This document shows, in pieces, positions 1 to 8,303 of a stretch of DNA of 17,830 nucleotides. Each line of letters opens with the position of its first letter. Position 1 is the first letter of the stretch. The position numbers and the translations under genes are program-made. The notes below the pieces were generated by a model, which was not told the origin of the DNA, made no database searches, and worked only from the letters and a program-made list of their open reading frames with translations. The DNA lies in assembly GCA_049282265.1 (NCBI GenBank), contig JBAPTR010000128.1, positions 1-17,830 on the forward strand, read 5' to 3'. The stretch is from CAYUCJ01 sp049282265 (GTDB taxonomy: Bacteria > Desulfobacterota > DSM-4660 > Desulfatiglandales > Desulfatiglandaceae).

Positions 1-3000
1 CCCGGCGAAAGATCCTTTGCCCTGTCTTGAAATCCTGCAGGAACTTCGGAAAGGCATAGGAGCCCGTGTATCTCTTGACGAGTTCCAGTTTGCCTACCTC
101 AATCCTGAAGAGCACATCGCCGCAGGAGTCCGGTGACCATTTGAATGTCTTTCGAACGGGGTACTGATAGTTATCGAGCTTCTGGGTAGTGTCCCCGCAC
201 TGGAGTTCAAGATGGGTCGCCTGGGGTCGCAGCGTGGCCCCTTTGTTGGCATCCGTGGGAAGGCCCGTGATGGTGACCTTGTAGTCTGCCTGGACAGTCC
301 TTCGTTGGGCAATACCCTTGGTGAGGAACTTGAGGAACGGTTCTGAAAAGGGAATGTGACCGTCAAGAGCCGGTTTTGGATAGTATCCTTTCTTGAGGCT
401 TCGGCTCAGGAAGGGCGCAGCCGGATCTTTCACGAACCTGGTGGAAAGGCCGCCCTCTCCCAAGAGAATTTTCTGTAGCCTTCTCTGGTCATGGATCCCT
501 TGGACCTCGACCAGGACGTCCTTTTCCCACCTTGCCTGAAGGAAGCATGCCGTCTCGGAAATCACAAAATCGCGAATCAGGTTAAGCGGCCCCGCAAAAA
601 GGGCCCAGTACATTTTTTCGCCCTCCTTGCCCGTGCCGATCAATGTCTTGATCCGGGAAATGGACTGGTTGGCGGCGAAAAAAGAGGACTTGCCGGTAAC
701 GGGATCTTCCCCGAAAAGCTTAACAGCTTCCTCATAGGCCACTTTTCTGGACTCTGAGACCGGGCCGAGTTGTTTGAGGGCCTCCTGGTAAGCGAGAAAG
801 GCCTTTCCGCCCTTCAGTTGGGCCTCCATTGTGTTGCTCTTGCCTGACGCGCGCAAGGTCCTCTTGATGGTAGAAATCAATCGTTTTCCTTTGGGGAGGA
901 CTTTTCCTATAGCGCTTTTGTTCTTCATGCTTTTGATCTGTGCTGCCTGGGCCTTGAGTTCCTGAAAGTCGAACACGCGTTCCACCCATGGTGGAAGGTC
1001 CTTCACGGTGGTGTAATCCTGCAGTTCCGATGCCATCCTGTCCAGGAGCGCGAAGTAGGGGCCGCCGTTTTCCGATGCTTTGGCAACGATCTGTTGCCGT
1101 TCATCCTGCTGTTTGAGCCGGCCGACCCCTGCCGAAAAGCCGGCGCCGAATTGCTGCCATGATTCCAGATACCGGGTCTGATACCAGGTCTCAAAGGCAA
1201 TTTTTTGCCGGGCGATCATGGGAGGCCCGGGATCGGGCAGCGCCGATTCCAGCTCCTTCACAAAATCATCTATGGCCTTTCTTCCCGCCCGGGTAAAGGC
1301 GGGCTGGACTGTCGCCGTATCTTCCACGGGATTGGTCCCACCCCAGAAATCTTCCAGGGTGACCGACGGGAGCTTCTCCTGATTGTTGGCCCATGAAACA
1401 AGCCATCTCAAATCGCTGTCTTTCAACTGGACAATATGAGCGAGCCATTCCTGGAGATCGGTCATCTCCTTGTTGATGGTGGTGGCATCACTATTCCATA
1501 TCAGATAGTAGAGATAGAGCTGCGCCAGTTTTCCCTTTATTTCCGGAACAAGGTTCTGGTCGCCCTGAAACATCACCGCTTCATAGGGAGGGACAGGCAT
1601 GTTTCCAAGCGCCTGTATGTCGGCTCCCTGGAGGCGGGAATGAAGTAGATTGATCTTTCGCACCAGGTAGGCAATGTTTCGGCTCAATACCTCGCCATCA
1701 GTACGTGTGGAAAATCCGGCCATCTGTTTTGTCAGGAGGGCATCAAGGGGCCTCATGAAGCCTTTTCGAAACTGCATGCAGTATTTCTCTTTGAGCCTGG
1801 ATTCCACCCCCTCGCTTGCATCCAGCCCGAACCTGGGCATCCACCAGCCCTCATTTCGTTTTTCCACCTTGGCAATTGCCATTTCGAACCGGCTTAAAAC
1901 TCCAAGGTCCGCGAGGATCTCTCCTTTCAGGACGGGAGGGGTCTTGAATTCTCCGGAAACTCCCCTGAGGGTGCTCAGGTTTTTTACGAACGAAAAACTC
2001 AGCAACCCGCAAACCGCTATCGCCAGGGCTACCCAGGAGGTGAGGCCGAGATTTCTGGTCAGCTTGCTCCATTCGAGGGCTTTCATGGTGGGGGCGAAGA
2101 TGCCACGGTCCGAAGGAAGAATCTTGGCAAAGAAGTCATGGAGGAAGAGCCCCTTGTTTGTCCCGGGAAGCACTTCCTTTTCCTCAATGAGGCCGAGGGA
2201 TTTGAGAAAATGAGAATAGGGTGTTCCCTCCTGCCGGCCGCTGCTGAAAAAGAGCCCCCGCATGAGGGGGGTTTCCTGGTAGGGATTCTCCTGGGACAAC
2301 CCCTGCAAAAAGGCGGCAAGGCCCGGCCTCAGCCGTTCAAATTCCTCCGGGAAGAGCAACAGGCCAGGGTCTGCGGTTTCATTCTTGTTTTCATGGAGCA
2401 GGAGAAGCCGGAGCTGTCTCAACCGTTCACCCAGAGAATCCATGACCTTATTTTGAAAGGCGCCGACATCCGCGGAAAATGCCTCGTTGATGGAGCCCAT
2501 GGGTTGTGAAAGGGCATTGTCCGGGAGGTGTTCGCAGAATTGAGTCATTCCCTGTATCAGGTCACATTTGGTGACCAGGACATAGATGGGGAACTTTGCG
2601 CCCAGGGCCAGCATAAGTTCATCAATCCTGCGTCTGATGTGGATGCCGTCCTGCTCGAGCACCTGGGAAGTTCCTTCCAGCAGCTTATCTGCGGCCACGG
2701 AGATGATGAGCCCGTTGAGCGGCTCTTTTTTCCGGTACTTGACCAGAAGATTAAGGAATTTGTTCCACTCGTCCTTATCCCGGCCCTCATCCACGGGAAT
2801 GGCATATCGTCCGGCCGTGTCTATGATCACCGCTTCATCAAAGAACCACCAGTCACAGTTTTTGGTGCCCGAAATCCCGGATGCCTGGATTTCTCCTGCA
2901 AAAGGAGAAGACAGCCTGGCGCTTTTGATGGCCGTTGTCTTGCCTGATCCGCTTTCTCCGATCACCATGTACCAGGGGAGCACATAAAGAGGGTTCCCCA

Positions 3001-3337
3001 GTTTCCGCAGGTGGGATTGGCGCAGGGTTTCTACGGCTTCCTTCCAGCGTTCCTGGAGGGCCGCTGACTGTTGTTTTTCTTTGTCACTCAGGCTCTTGAG
3101 GCGCCGGTTGTCCTGCTCCACGATCTGATTGACGAACTGCTGCTCGTGTTTCCTGGTCAGCATCTTCTTCAGGAAGAGAAACCCTATGAAGAGCCCCACC
3201 AGGCCCAGCAGGATAAAAAAGCCTGTCCACCACGGCCAGTCAAGGCCGAGCACCACGCCAAAACTGATGAGGACGACGAGCGAACAGACCAGCAATATCA
3301 GGAAGACCTTGGCAATATTTAGAAGCAGTTGCTTCAT
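1..3337 (-). CDS. tssM: T6SS membrane-complex protein TssM (IcmF family), partial at the left edge
   Basis: Inner-membrane component of the T6SS envelope-spanning complex; in the family it binds TssL in the inner membrane and reaches TssJ in the periplasm. The frame is open from an ATG at 3337 to base 1 (about 1112 codons, C-terminus missing), so most of the usual 1100-1300 residues is present. Two membrane segments lie at about residues 9-32 and 37-55 and a third at about 432-452. Between them is the cytoplasmic NTPase-like domain: Walker A GESGSGKT (127-134), DTAGRY (173-178) and the G4-like TKCD (256-259), all intact, so it may bind nucleotide. A long periplasmic region follows (for example WEKDVLVEVQGI near base 500). 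I read many segments across this frame and saw no stop or frameshift. One base separates it from the upstream tssL stop, so the two are translationally coupled. Confidence 0.96.
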   Translation of the reverse strand, partial: MKQLLLNIAKVFLILLVCSLVVLISFGVVLGLDWPWWTGFFILLGLVGLFIGFLFLKKMLTRKHEQQFVNQIVEQDNRRLKSLSDKEKQQSAALQERWKEAVETLRQSHLRKLGNPLYVLPWYMVIGESGSGKTTAIKSARLSSPFAGEIQASGISGTKNCDWWFFDEAVIIDTAGRYAIPVDEGRDKDEWNKFLNLLVKYRKKEPLNGLIISVAADKLLEGTSQVLEQDGIHIRRRIDELMLALGAKFPIYVLVTKCDLIQGMTQFCEHLPDNALSQPMGSINEAFSADVGAFQNKVMDSLGERLRQLRLLLLHENKNETADPGLLLFPEEFERLRPGLAAFLQGLSQENPYQETPLMRGLFFSSGRQEGTPYSHFLKSLGLIEEKEVLPGTNKGLFLHDFFAKILPSDRGIFAPTMKALEWSKLTRNLGLTSWVALAIAVCGLLSFSFVKNLSTLRGVSGEFKTPPVLKGEILADLGVLSRFEMAIAKVEKRNEGWWMPRFGLDASEGVESRLKEKYCMQFRKGFMRPLDALLTKQMAGFSTRTDGEVLSRNIAYLVRKINLLHSRLQGADIQALGNMPVPPYEAVMFQGDQNLVPEIKGKLAQLYLYYLIWNSDATTINKEMTDLQEWLAHIVQLKDSDLRWLVSWANNQEKLPSVTLEDFWGGTNPVEDTATVQPAFTRAGRKAIDDFVKELESALPDPGPPMIARQKIAFETWYQTRYLESWQQFGAGFSAGVGRLKQQDERQQIVAKASENGGPYFALLDRMASELQDYTTVKDLPPWVERVFDFQELKAQAAQIKSMKNKSAIGKVLPKGKRLISTIKRTLRASGKSNTMEAQLKGGKAFLAYQEALKQLGPVSESRKVAYEEAVKLFGEDPVTGKSSFFAANQSISRIKTLIGTGKEGEKMYWALFAGPLNLIRDFVISETACFLQARWEKDVLVEVQGIHDQRRLQKILLGEGGLSTRFVKDPAAPFLSRSLKKGYYPKPALDGHIPFSEPFLKFLTKGIAQRRTVQADYKVTITGLPTDANKGATLRPQATHLELQCGDTTQKLDNYQYPVRKTFKWSPDSCGDVLFRIEVGKLELVKRYTGSYAFPKFLQDFKTGQRIFRR

Positions 3338-3338
3338 A

Positions 3339-4016
3339 TTACGGCACCATGCTCAGGAAGTTTTCCGCCACATTTCCCAGAATGAATTGATAGATCCAGA
3401 AGAGAAGGCCGAAAAGGACCACTGGACCGATCAGGGAAACAAGGACCGTTGAGTTGAGCCTGCTCCTTTTCCCCCGGGAGACGGGCACATTGGAACTCGC
3501 GGGATAGGCATCAGGAAACAGATTTTCTTTCTCAATGGAGGGAATGCCAATGGAACTTCCTGCCAGGAGCTTCAGGTTTGAAGTCTTGAGTTGGTCCAGG
3601 AGAAAGTCATCCCCTTCATTGCAATACCTGCCCTTGAACCCCATTGCGAGGCATAGATAGAATATTTCGCGTACATCGTGCTGCTGCAGCCCCAGGGCAT
3701 TCAGCTTTTCATAGAACAGCTCGCCGGCCGCTGCCGTGGAATAGTAAATCCGTTGCAGCGGCTCCCTCTGCCACTGGGGCTTCCCTTCCCACGAAGAACC
3801 GAGGATGCTTTCATCCACCCACGCACAGACGGCAAAACGGGTCAGATCAAAATCAGGGGCTGAGATCGCCGCCCCCTTCGCACTGGTTTCCGCCTCGGAC
3901 AGCAACCGCTGTATGTCCGTCCGCACCTTCTCAAACGGGGCATCTCTCTTGTCCGGGGCCTTCAGGAAGTACATGACGTAGGCAATGAGTTCTGAAAAAC
4001 AATCAGTCAGTCGCAT
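3339..4016 (-). CDS. tssL: T6SS inner-membrane protein TssL (DotU/IcmH family), short form
   Basis: TssL is a tail-anchored inner-membrane protein that pairs with TssM and contacts TssK. The 225 residues show the DotU cytoplasmic domain: WVDESIL (66-72), a nearby Trp, FYEKL (101-105) and MGFKGRY (125-131). One C-terminal membrane helix lies at about 190-213, after a basic stretch. There is no OmpA-like peptidoglycan-binding extension after the anchor, so this is the short form; peptidoglycan anchoring, if any, must come from another protein. The ATG follows the tssK stop with one base between. Its Shine-Dalgarno (GGGAGG) lies in the last codons of tssK, which supports coupling. Confidence 0.96.
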   Translation of the reverse strand: MRLTDCFSELIAYVMYFLKAPDKRDAPFEKVRTDIQRLLSEAETSAKGAAISAPDFDLTRFAVCAWVDESILGSSWEGKPQWQREPLQRIYYSTAAAGELFYEKLNALGLQQHDVREIFYLCLAMGFKGRYCNEGDDFLLDQLKTSNLKLLAGSSIGIPSIEKENLFPDAYPASSNVPVSRGKRSRLNSTVLVSLIGPVVLFGLLFWIYQFILGNVAENFLSMVP

Positions 4017-4017
4017 A

Positions 4018-5409
4018 TCAGGACCTCCCTACGACCATCATTTCGGTTTTGAGGTCTTCGGGCGCATCGTCCCAATAAAGGGCAATGTTTCGTCCTTTTT
4101 CCACGGGTGACCACTGGTCTGAATGATGATCAATCTGAAAATAGAGGGAATGGGATCGCCGCGGCAACTCCTGCGGGGGGACGGTCAGGTGCTCCAGCCC
4201 CACACCCGGCAATGCGCGGGCAATGAGGATAGGCAGGGATTCCCGGGCACCCAGTTTTACGACGGTTTCTACTGACTGGAGCAGCGGAGCGGGATCCGCT
4301 TCCGTCTCCAGCACCAGGAAAAAGCGGTTTCGACCTTCAAAAATGGCGGGCTGAAGCTCCGCGGCAAAATAAGTCCCATCATAGACGAGACGGATCACGT
4401 ATTCCGGCCCGGAAGTTATGGCATCTAGGAGTTGGGTGATCAGGGACTGGGCGGAGAGAAAGCACCCGCCAAGGTCCTGGTGGTCATAGGCCCGGAGCAG
4501 GGCGGTGCCGTCGGCGGCGTCCCCCAGGAAGTTCACCTGGTCGGAAAAAGAGGACAACTCACCGATGAGTTGCCGCAGGAGCCCAAAAACAGGCCAGGGG
4601 TGGATCTGGGGGGATTCCAGGTAATGGTAGAGGAGAGGAACATAGCGATTGAGTGATCGGAGGGCGAGGACATAGATCATATCCCGGGTGCCGAACTCAG
4701 CGGTGTGAACGCCTTTCTGGGTCTTGTATTCTTCAAGTTGGCGGGCGCGGCTCGCCAGTTGGTCCCGTATCTCCTTCATCAACTGGAGGATATTTTCCGA
4801 GCTGTTCATGTTCAAACACGGGGGAATGTACCGCTCGGAGAGTTTCAGTTCCTCTCCCTGTCTCTCGATTTGGGCGATGGGGATCAGCAGGTAATCCCCC
4901 AGTTGATCCTTTTCCGTTTCCCAGAATACCCGCAAGACAAAGCGCAGACTCTTGACCTGGGCCTTTGGGCCTGGCTGATAAAGATCTCCCACCTCATCAG
5001 GGTCCGTCTTGGTTACAAACCGCGTGGCGATCTGGCCGATGCCCTGCAAATCGGGAAGCACCGTCACGTTTTCGCCTGATGCGTCCCACTTCTTGAGCCC
5101 CACGTAGGCCTTCAGGGGTTTGTCTCCCTCAATCCAGTCTTCTTCGAAAGACCTTGGTTCAATAATTCCGTTGCCCGGAATGGACACATGTGTCCCGTCT
5201 TGGAACAGAAATTCACCCTTGACGAGTTCAAACGACCGATTGCCCAACGCGGCACCGGAAACGCTTACGTGTGCCACCCCCCAGAGATATGGCTCAATGA
5301 ATTCTTGATACGGGATCAGGAGAGATTGAACATATTGATCCTGAAGTTGAAAGTGGTGCGGCTGCAGGAAAAGACCCTGGTGCCAGAACAGTGGTTTACG
5401 GGTTTCCAA
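4018..5409 (-). CDS. tssK: T6SS baseplate adaptor TssK
   Basis: TssK is the trimeric cytoplasmic protein that links the baseplate to the TssJLM complex. Length 463 residues, close to the family's usual 440-450. The N-terminal signature FWHQGLFLQPHHFQ (8-21) is the family's W-x-EGMFL-xPQHFQ motif with HQGL in place of EGM. The start codon is TTG at 5409-5407, preceded by GAGAGGG seven bases upstream. An in-frame TGA at 5424-5422 rules out a longer form, and the signature begins only seven codons in, so TTG is well supported. Unlike the rest of the operon, this gene is separated from tssJ by 194 bases, so it may have its own transcription input. It is followed directly by tssL and tssM. Confidence 0.96.
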   Translation of the reverse strand: METRKPLFWHQGLFLQPHHFQLQDQYVQSLLIPYQEFIEPYLWGVAHVSVSGAALGNRSFELVKGEFLFQDGTHVSIPGNGIIEPRSFEEDWIEGDKPLKAYVGLKKWDASGENVTVLPDLQGIGQIATRFVTKTDPDEVGDLYQPGPKAQVKSLRFVLRVFWETEKDQLGDYLLIPIAQIERQGEELKLSERYIPPCLNMNSSENILQLMKEIRDQLASRARQLEEYKTQKGVHTAEFGTRDMIYVLALRSLNRYVPLLYHYLESPQIHPWPVFGLLRQLIGELSSFSDQVNFLGDAADGTALLRAYDHQDLGGCFLSAQSLITQLLDAITSGPEYVIRLVYDGTYFAAELQPAIFEGRNRFFLVLETEADPAPLLQSVETVVKLGARESLPILIARALPGVGLEHLTVPPQELPRRSHSLYFQIDHHSDQWSPVEKGRNIALYWDDAPEDLKTEMMVVGRS

Positions 5410-5603
5410 TGGTATACCCTCTCACTGGAGCCGGCTTCAAAACTTCCCCTTTTGCCCGATCCCTGCGGCGCACGAAAATATTAGTCCTCGAAATATCCAA
5501 ACATATTCCTGTGGACAAAATTTTCACCTTTCTTGACCTCGAACAAAATTGAACATTTTGAAACGGGCTCATTATTATGGTAAGCGTTTAAAAAAAGGAA
5601 ATT
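5410..5603 (-). other. 194-base gap inside the T6SS operon, between tssJ and tssK
   Basis: This is the only sizeable gap in the operon. It is AT-rich and holds no plausible ORF. Just after the tssJ stop, the minus strand has a run of seven T with no strong hairpin before it, so a terminator is doubtful. A perfect 6-base inverted repeat, CAAAAT-tgaac-ATTTTG, lies at 5544-5560, and a near-palindrome (GGAATAT...ATATTTC) at about 5487-5512. Possible promoter hexamers on the minus strand are poor (TTGTCC/TATTTC), and there is no sigma-54 pattern. It may hold an internal promoter or processing site for tssKLM, but the sequence does not settle that. Confidence 0.4.
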
Positions 5604-6158
5604 CTACTTTTTCCCGGGGGTTGCCTTTGAAATCACTTCCTTGATCTGCTGTCCTCCCAGGAGGATGTCAAGCACGAGGGGCCCCGGTTTCTGTACCTTG
5701 GTGCGGGAAATAAACCCTTTCTCCTCTACCAGCACCGGGATCTTGAAAAGCCGTATCATGTTCTCCTTTTTCATCAGGGAATAGCCGGCCACGAGGCCCA
5801 CATATTTTGTTCCTTCGGCTCTGTCCAACTGGACTGAGGTAGCCTGACCGGGCCGCATGATCAGCCGCTTGATATTGGTTACACTGGGGTCAAATGGACC
5901 GCATTCCAGAAGCTTGTAGAGACCGTCTTCATCTCCCGTGAGCTGGTTGAAGGCGTTGGGGTCCTTGAGTTGATACAGGCAAAGGAGCAGGGTGTGGGGA
6001 CTTCCTTCATAGGAATTGAGGTCCGGGGACGCCTGTAACTGGAGTTGGATTTCGCCTTTCCCATACGTGAACTCAGGAGGAGGCAGGGGTTTGCTCGCAC
6101 AGGAACAGATGAAGAACAATCCTGCCGTGATCAGGATACCAATGCTCAGTTTTTTCAT
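5604..6158 (-). CDS. tssJ: T6SS outer-membrane lipoprotein TssJ
   Basis: TssJ is the outer-membrane lipoprotein that caps the TssJLM complex and binds the periplasmic part of TssM. The 184 residues begin with a lipoprotein signal peptide: two Lys, a hydrophobic core and a lipobox ICSC that places the acylated Cys at residue 20. The +2 residue is Ala, compatible with outer-membrane sorting. The mature part has TssJ-like features: a short Pro-rich linker (KPLPPPEF), an LLLCLYQLKD strand, a DxxxFNQL stretch and a conserved-looking IRLFKIPVLVE segment near 136-146. The ATG overlaps the upstream stop by four bases (ATGA), with a GGAGG ribosome site inside the upstream gene. Confidence 0.92.
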   Translation of the reverse strand: MKKLSIGILITAGLFFICSCASKPLPPPEFTYGKGEIQLQLQASPDLNSYEGSPHTLLLCLYQLKDPNAFNQLTGDEDGLYKLLECGPFDPSVTNIKRLIMRPGQATSVQLDRAEGTKYVGLVAGYSLMKKENMIRLFKIPVLVEEKGFISRTKVQKPGPLVLDILLGGQQIKEVISKATPGKK

Positions 6159-6901
6159 TTCTTTCCTCCTTTTTCTTGATACAATCGCTGGCAGATCCTC
6201 TCGAATTCCCTCAGGAGGGCCTCGATGAGCAGACCTGTTTCGAGCCAGTTCTTGAGGGTCCGGTGTTTGTCCTGGTAGATGTCATATAACTCGGCCTTTC
6301 GAAGCGGCCCGAATTTCAGACCTCCTTCCGCCGACTCTTCAATTTTCTTGGGATCCAGTTCACCAAGAATTTCCCGCATCTTTGTCATGGCCGCGTCCTG
6401 GAAGGCCTGGTGGGAAATGGCAAAGGCCTCCTTGATCTGGGCTACATAGCTTTCCAGAGATTTCGATTCATCCCCTTGCTCCAGTTGGGAACCAATGACA
6501 AACCGGATGGTTTCAGTGCCGGAAACCCTTCCCAGGAGATTTGCGTTGATGCCCGCTATCAATTCGTTAAGCGAATCGAATACGGTGTTCAGGGAGGTGG
6601 CCAGCCTTTCGATGACTTCTTCGGAAGCGATATCCATTTCCCCGATTCGCTCGCCAAGGAGCATGGAAAACAGTTTCGAGACGAGGGTCGTATCAAGGTC
6701 GACCCCCAGCTTAGCAGGACGGCTTTTCTCCTTGATATGCGAAATGAGCCGGTCCAACACGGCAATTTTTTCATCACCCGGCAGAGCCTCCAGTTCCTTT
6801 TCGAGGTATTTCTCAGCAAGCGATTCCGCGCTCGACCCACCCGCTTCACAGATTTTCGTGACGTCATCGATCATGATTTCGAGGGAATCCTGCCTATTCA
6901 T
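6155..6901 (-). CDS. T6SS-associated protein resembling the C-terminal domain of FHA proteins (TagH/ImpI-like) but without an FHA domain
   Basis: Cytosolic by appearance (no signal peptide or membrane helix), 248 residues, mostly charged helix. Residues 152-189 (an Ala-rich helix ending in GELDPKKIE) and 204-242 (LYDIYQDKHRTLKNW followed by a LLREFERICQRLYQ helix) fit my recollection of the helical C-terminal domain of T6SS FHA proteins: a 'hq.A...am...l..ldP..le' segment, then 'W..y...h..l....f...F..aY'. Those proteins normally carry an N-terminal FHA phosphothreonine-binding domain. Here residues 1-125 are helical (KYLEKELEALPGDEK, IASEEVIERLATSL) and have no FHA-like beta pattern or its GR..S..N..H motif. 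It starts inside the previous gene (8-base overlap) and runs into tssJ (4-base overlap), so it is a fixed operon member. Probable accessory or regulatory role. The homology is judged by eye from pattern, not alignment. Confidence 0.7.
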   Translation of the reverse strand: MNRQDSLEIMIDDVTKICEAGGSSAESLAEKYLEKELEALPGDEKIAVLDRLISHIKEKSRPAKLGVDLDTTLVSKLFSMLLGERIGEMDIASEEVIERLATSLNTVFDSLNELIAGINANLLGRVSGTETIRFVIGSQLEQGDESKSLESYVAQIKEAFAISHQAFQDAAMTKMREILGELDPKKIEESAEGGLKFGPLRKAELYDIYQDKHRTLKNWLETGLLIEALLREFERICQRLYQEKGGKK

Positions 6902-8303
6902 TATGCTTCTTGCCCTTCAGGTCGTCCAGAGACATGATAATGGTCTCAGGGATGGCCTCTGCTTTCTTCTCCGGTTCCACGGGTTTGGATTCCTCACTCA
7001 TTTTTATGTCAGGGGCCTGGATCACGGTCTCTTCGAGTGGGTCCCAGGAACCGGGAGGGCCGGGTGGAACGGTTGAAGGGGCCTGGGCTATTGCATCAGG
7101 AGAAAACATCATGGTCTTTTCCAGTTGAATCTCCTGGGCGGGAGGCTTTGGCGGGGCAGTGGGCGGCGCCTCCTCTTTTCGTGAGCCTCCCCCGGTTGAA
7201 GACATGGCTTCTATTTGTCCAGGGGAAAAAATCATGGTCTTTTCAAGCATGGGCTCAGGAGCAGGTTTCACTTCGGCTTCCATTACCTCTTGCGGAACCT
7301 CTTTCGGCGCCTCGTCCGCCTCTTCACTCCTCTCCAGGTCGGCCTCCCATTTCTTCCTGATGTTCACGAGGAGTTTCGCGACCGCAATATCGGTTTCTTT
7401 GGAAACCGGGGTCCTTTCATCCGCAGGGGGTTCTTCAGGAACGGATTCTTCAGGCTCCGGCAACACCGCAACTTCCCTTTCGGTTGACGCGCCGGAAACA
7501 AGACCCAGAAAATCCATGGCGTGGGTCGGATAGGCTCCAAAGGCGAGGAGATAGAAAGGAAAAAAGGAAAAAGGAAAAATCCTCTGCAAGGCCTTGCCTT
7601 CAGCACCATAGCAGGATCCCTTTTCAGGACATGTGGCACAGGGAAAAGACCCTGAAACGTCGTCGTTTATCTCTCCAAATGCCCCAATGAGATTGCCTGC
7701 ATCCAAAAGGGAAGGGTGATCGCTCTCTCTCTTCCGTTGCGTGTAGAAACCAGATTTGCAGGAAGGACAAAAAAGATAGCGGTCGAGACTGGAAGAATAG
7801 GTGGAAAGGCCCCCGGCCTTCAAGAGTTCATCAGCCCTGCAAAGATCAAGGGAGCCTCCGCAGGTCGGGCACGGCGGATGAAAAAAACAATCCCTGAATG
7901 CACAATAGAAGAGGGATCTGAAGGGGAGGAACGTCTTATCGCCTTTGAGATTGGCGGAAAGGGCAATGGATTTCCAGCCGGAGTCCTTGTGAAGGTGGAA
8001 GGCCTCCTGCCAGAGACCGTCCACCGCCCTGTTCGTCAAGGTATGAAGGGCAGAAACGGATCGGGGATAGCTGTCCCGCTGGGTGAGGAGAAAAATATCT
8101 TTGAATGCATCGCCCGATTCCGTGACCATTTTGCCCATGAAAACCTGTGTCAAGGGATCGGAATCGTACAGGATAACAAAGGGATTGGAGAGGTGTTCGG
8201 AATCGCCCTTCGGCTGGTCGGGAAAGGCGAGTTTAAGGACAAAGGGATGGTGAGCCTTGTCAAGATAGGGAATCAAGGATTGGACTGCAAAACCTTTGTC
8301 CAC
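6894..8303 (-). CDS. T6SS operon leader protein: zinc-ribbon domains plus a tail of four Thr-centred repeats
   Basis: I do not recognise a named family. Residues here are numbered from a TTG at 8321 (475 codons). The preferred start is the GTG at 8303 (residue 7), because GAGGAAGGA lies just upstream of it and the TTG has no ribosome site. Residues 10-140 look like a folded domain. Then come CPTCGGSLDLC (151-161) and FCPSC (184-188), a classic paired zinc ribbon, and a third cluster, CATCPEKGSC (228-237). A hydrophobic stretch at 249-262 could be a buried segment or a short membrane helix. From about 285 the chain is Pro/Glu-rich and disordered and carries four repeats: LEKTMIFSPGQI (359), LEKTMMFSPDAI (400), LEETVIQAPDIK (429) and IPETIIMSLDDL (457). 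Conserved Thr within acidic, hydrophobic context suggests phosphorylation or FHA binding; this is inference. As the first gene of the operon it probably scaffolds or regulates assembly. Confidence 0.75.
   Translation of the reverse strand: MDKGFAVQSLIPYLDKAHHPFVLKLAFPDQPKGDSEHLSNPFVILYDSDPLTQVFMGKMVTESGDAFKDIFLLTQRDSYPRSVSALHTLTNRAVDGLWQEAFHLHKDSGWKSIALSANLKGDKTFLPFRSLFYCAFRDCFFHPPCPTCGGSLDLCRADELLKAGGLSTYSSSLDRYLFCPSCKSGFYTQRKRESDHPSLLDAGNLIGAFGEINDDVSGSFPCATCPEKGSCYGAEGKALQRIFPFSFFPFYLLAFGAYPTHAMDFLGLVSGASTEREVAVLPEPEESVPEEPPADERTPVSKETDIAVAKLLVNIRKKWEADLERSEEADEAPKEVPQEVMEAEVKPAPEPMLEKTMIFSPGQIEAMSSTGGGSRKEEAPPTAPPKPPAQEIQLEKTMMFSPDAIAQAPSTVPPGPPGSWDPLEETVIQAPDIKMSEESKPVEPEKKAEAIPETIIMSLDDLKGKKHNE

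Noticed and set aside
1674..2213. 179-codon open frame on the plus strand
   Set aside because: Shadow of tssM: the minus frame here encodes the third membrane segment and a continuous IcmF chain.
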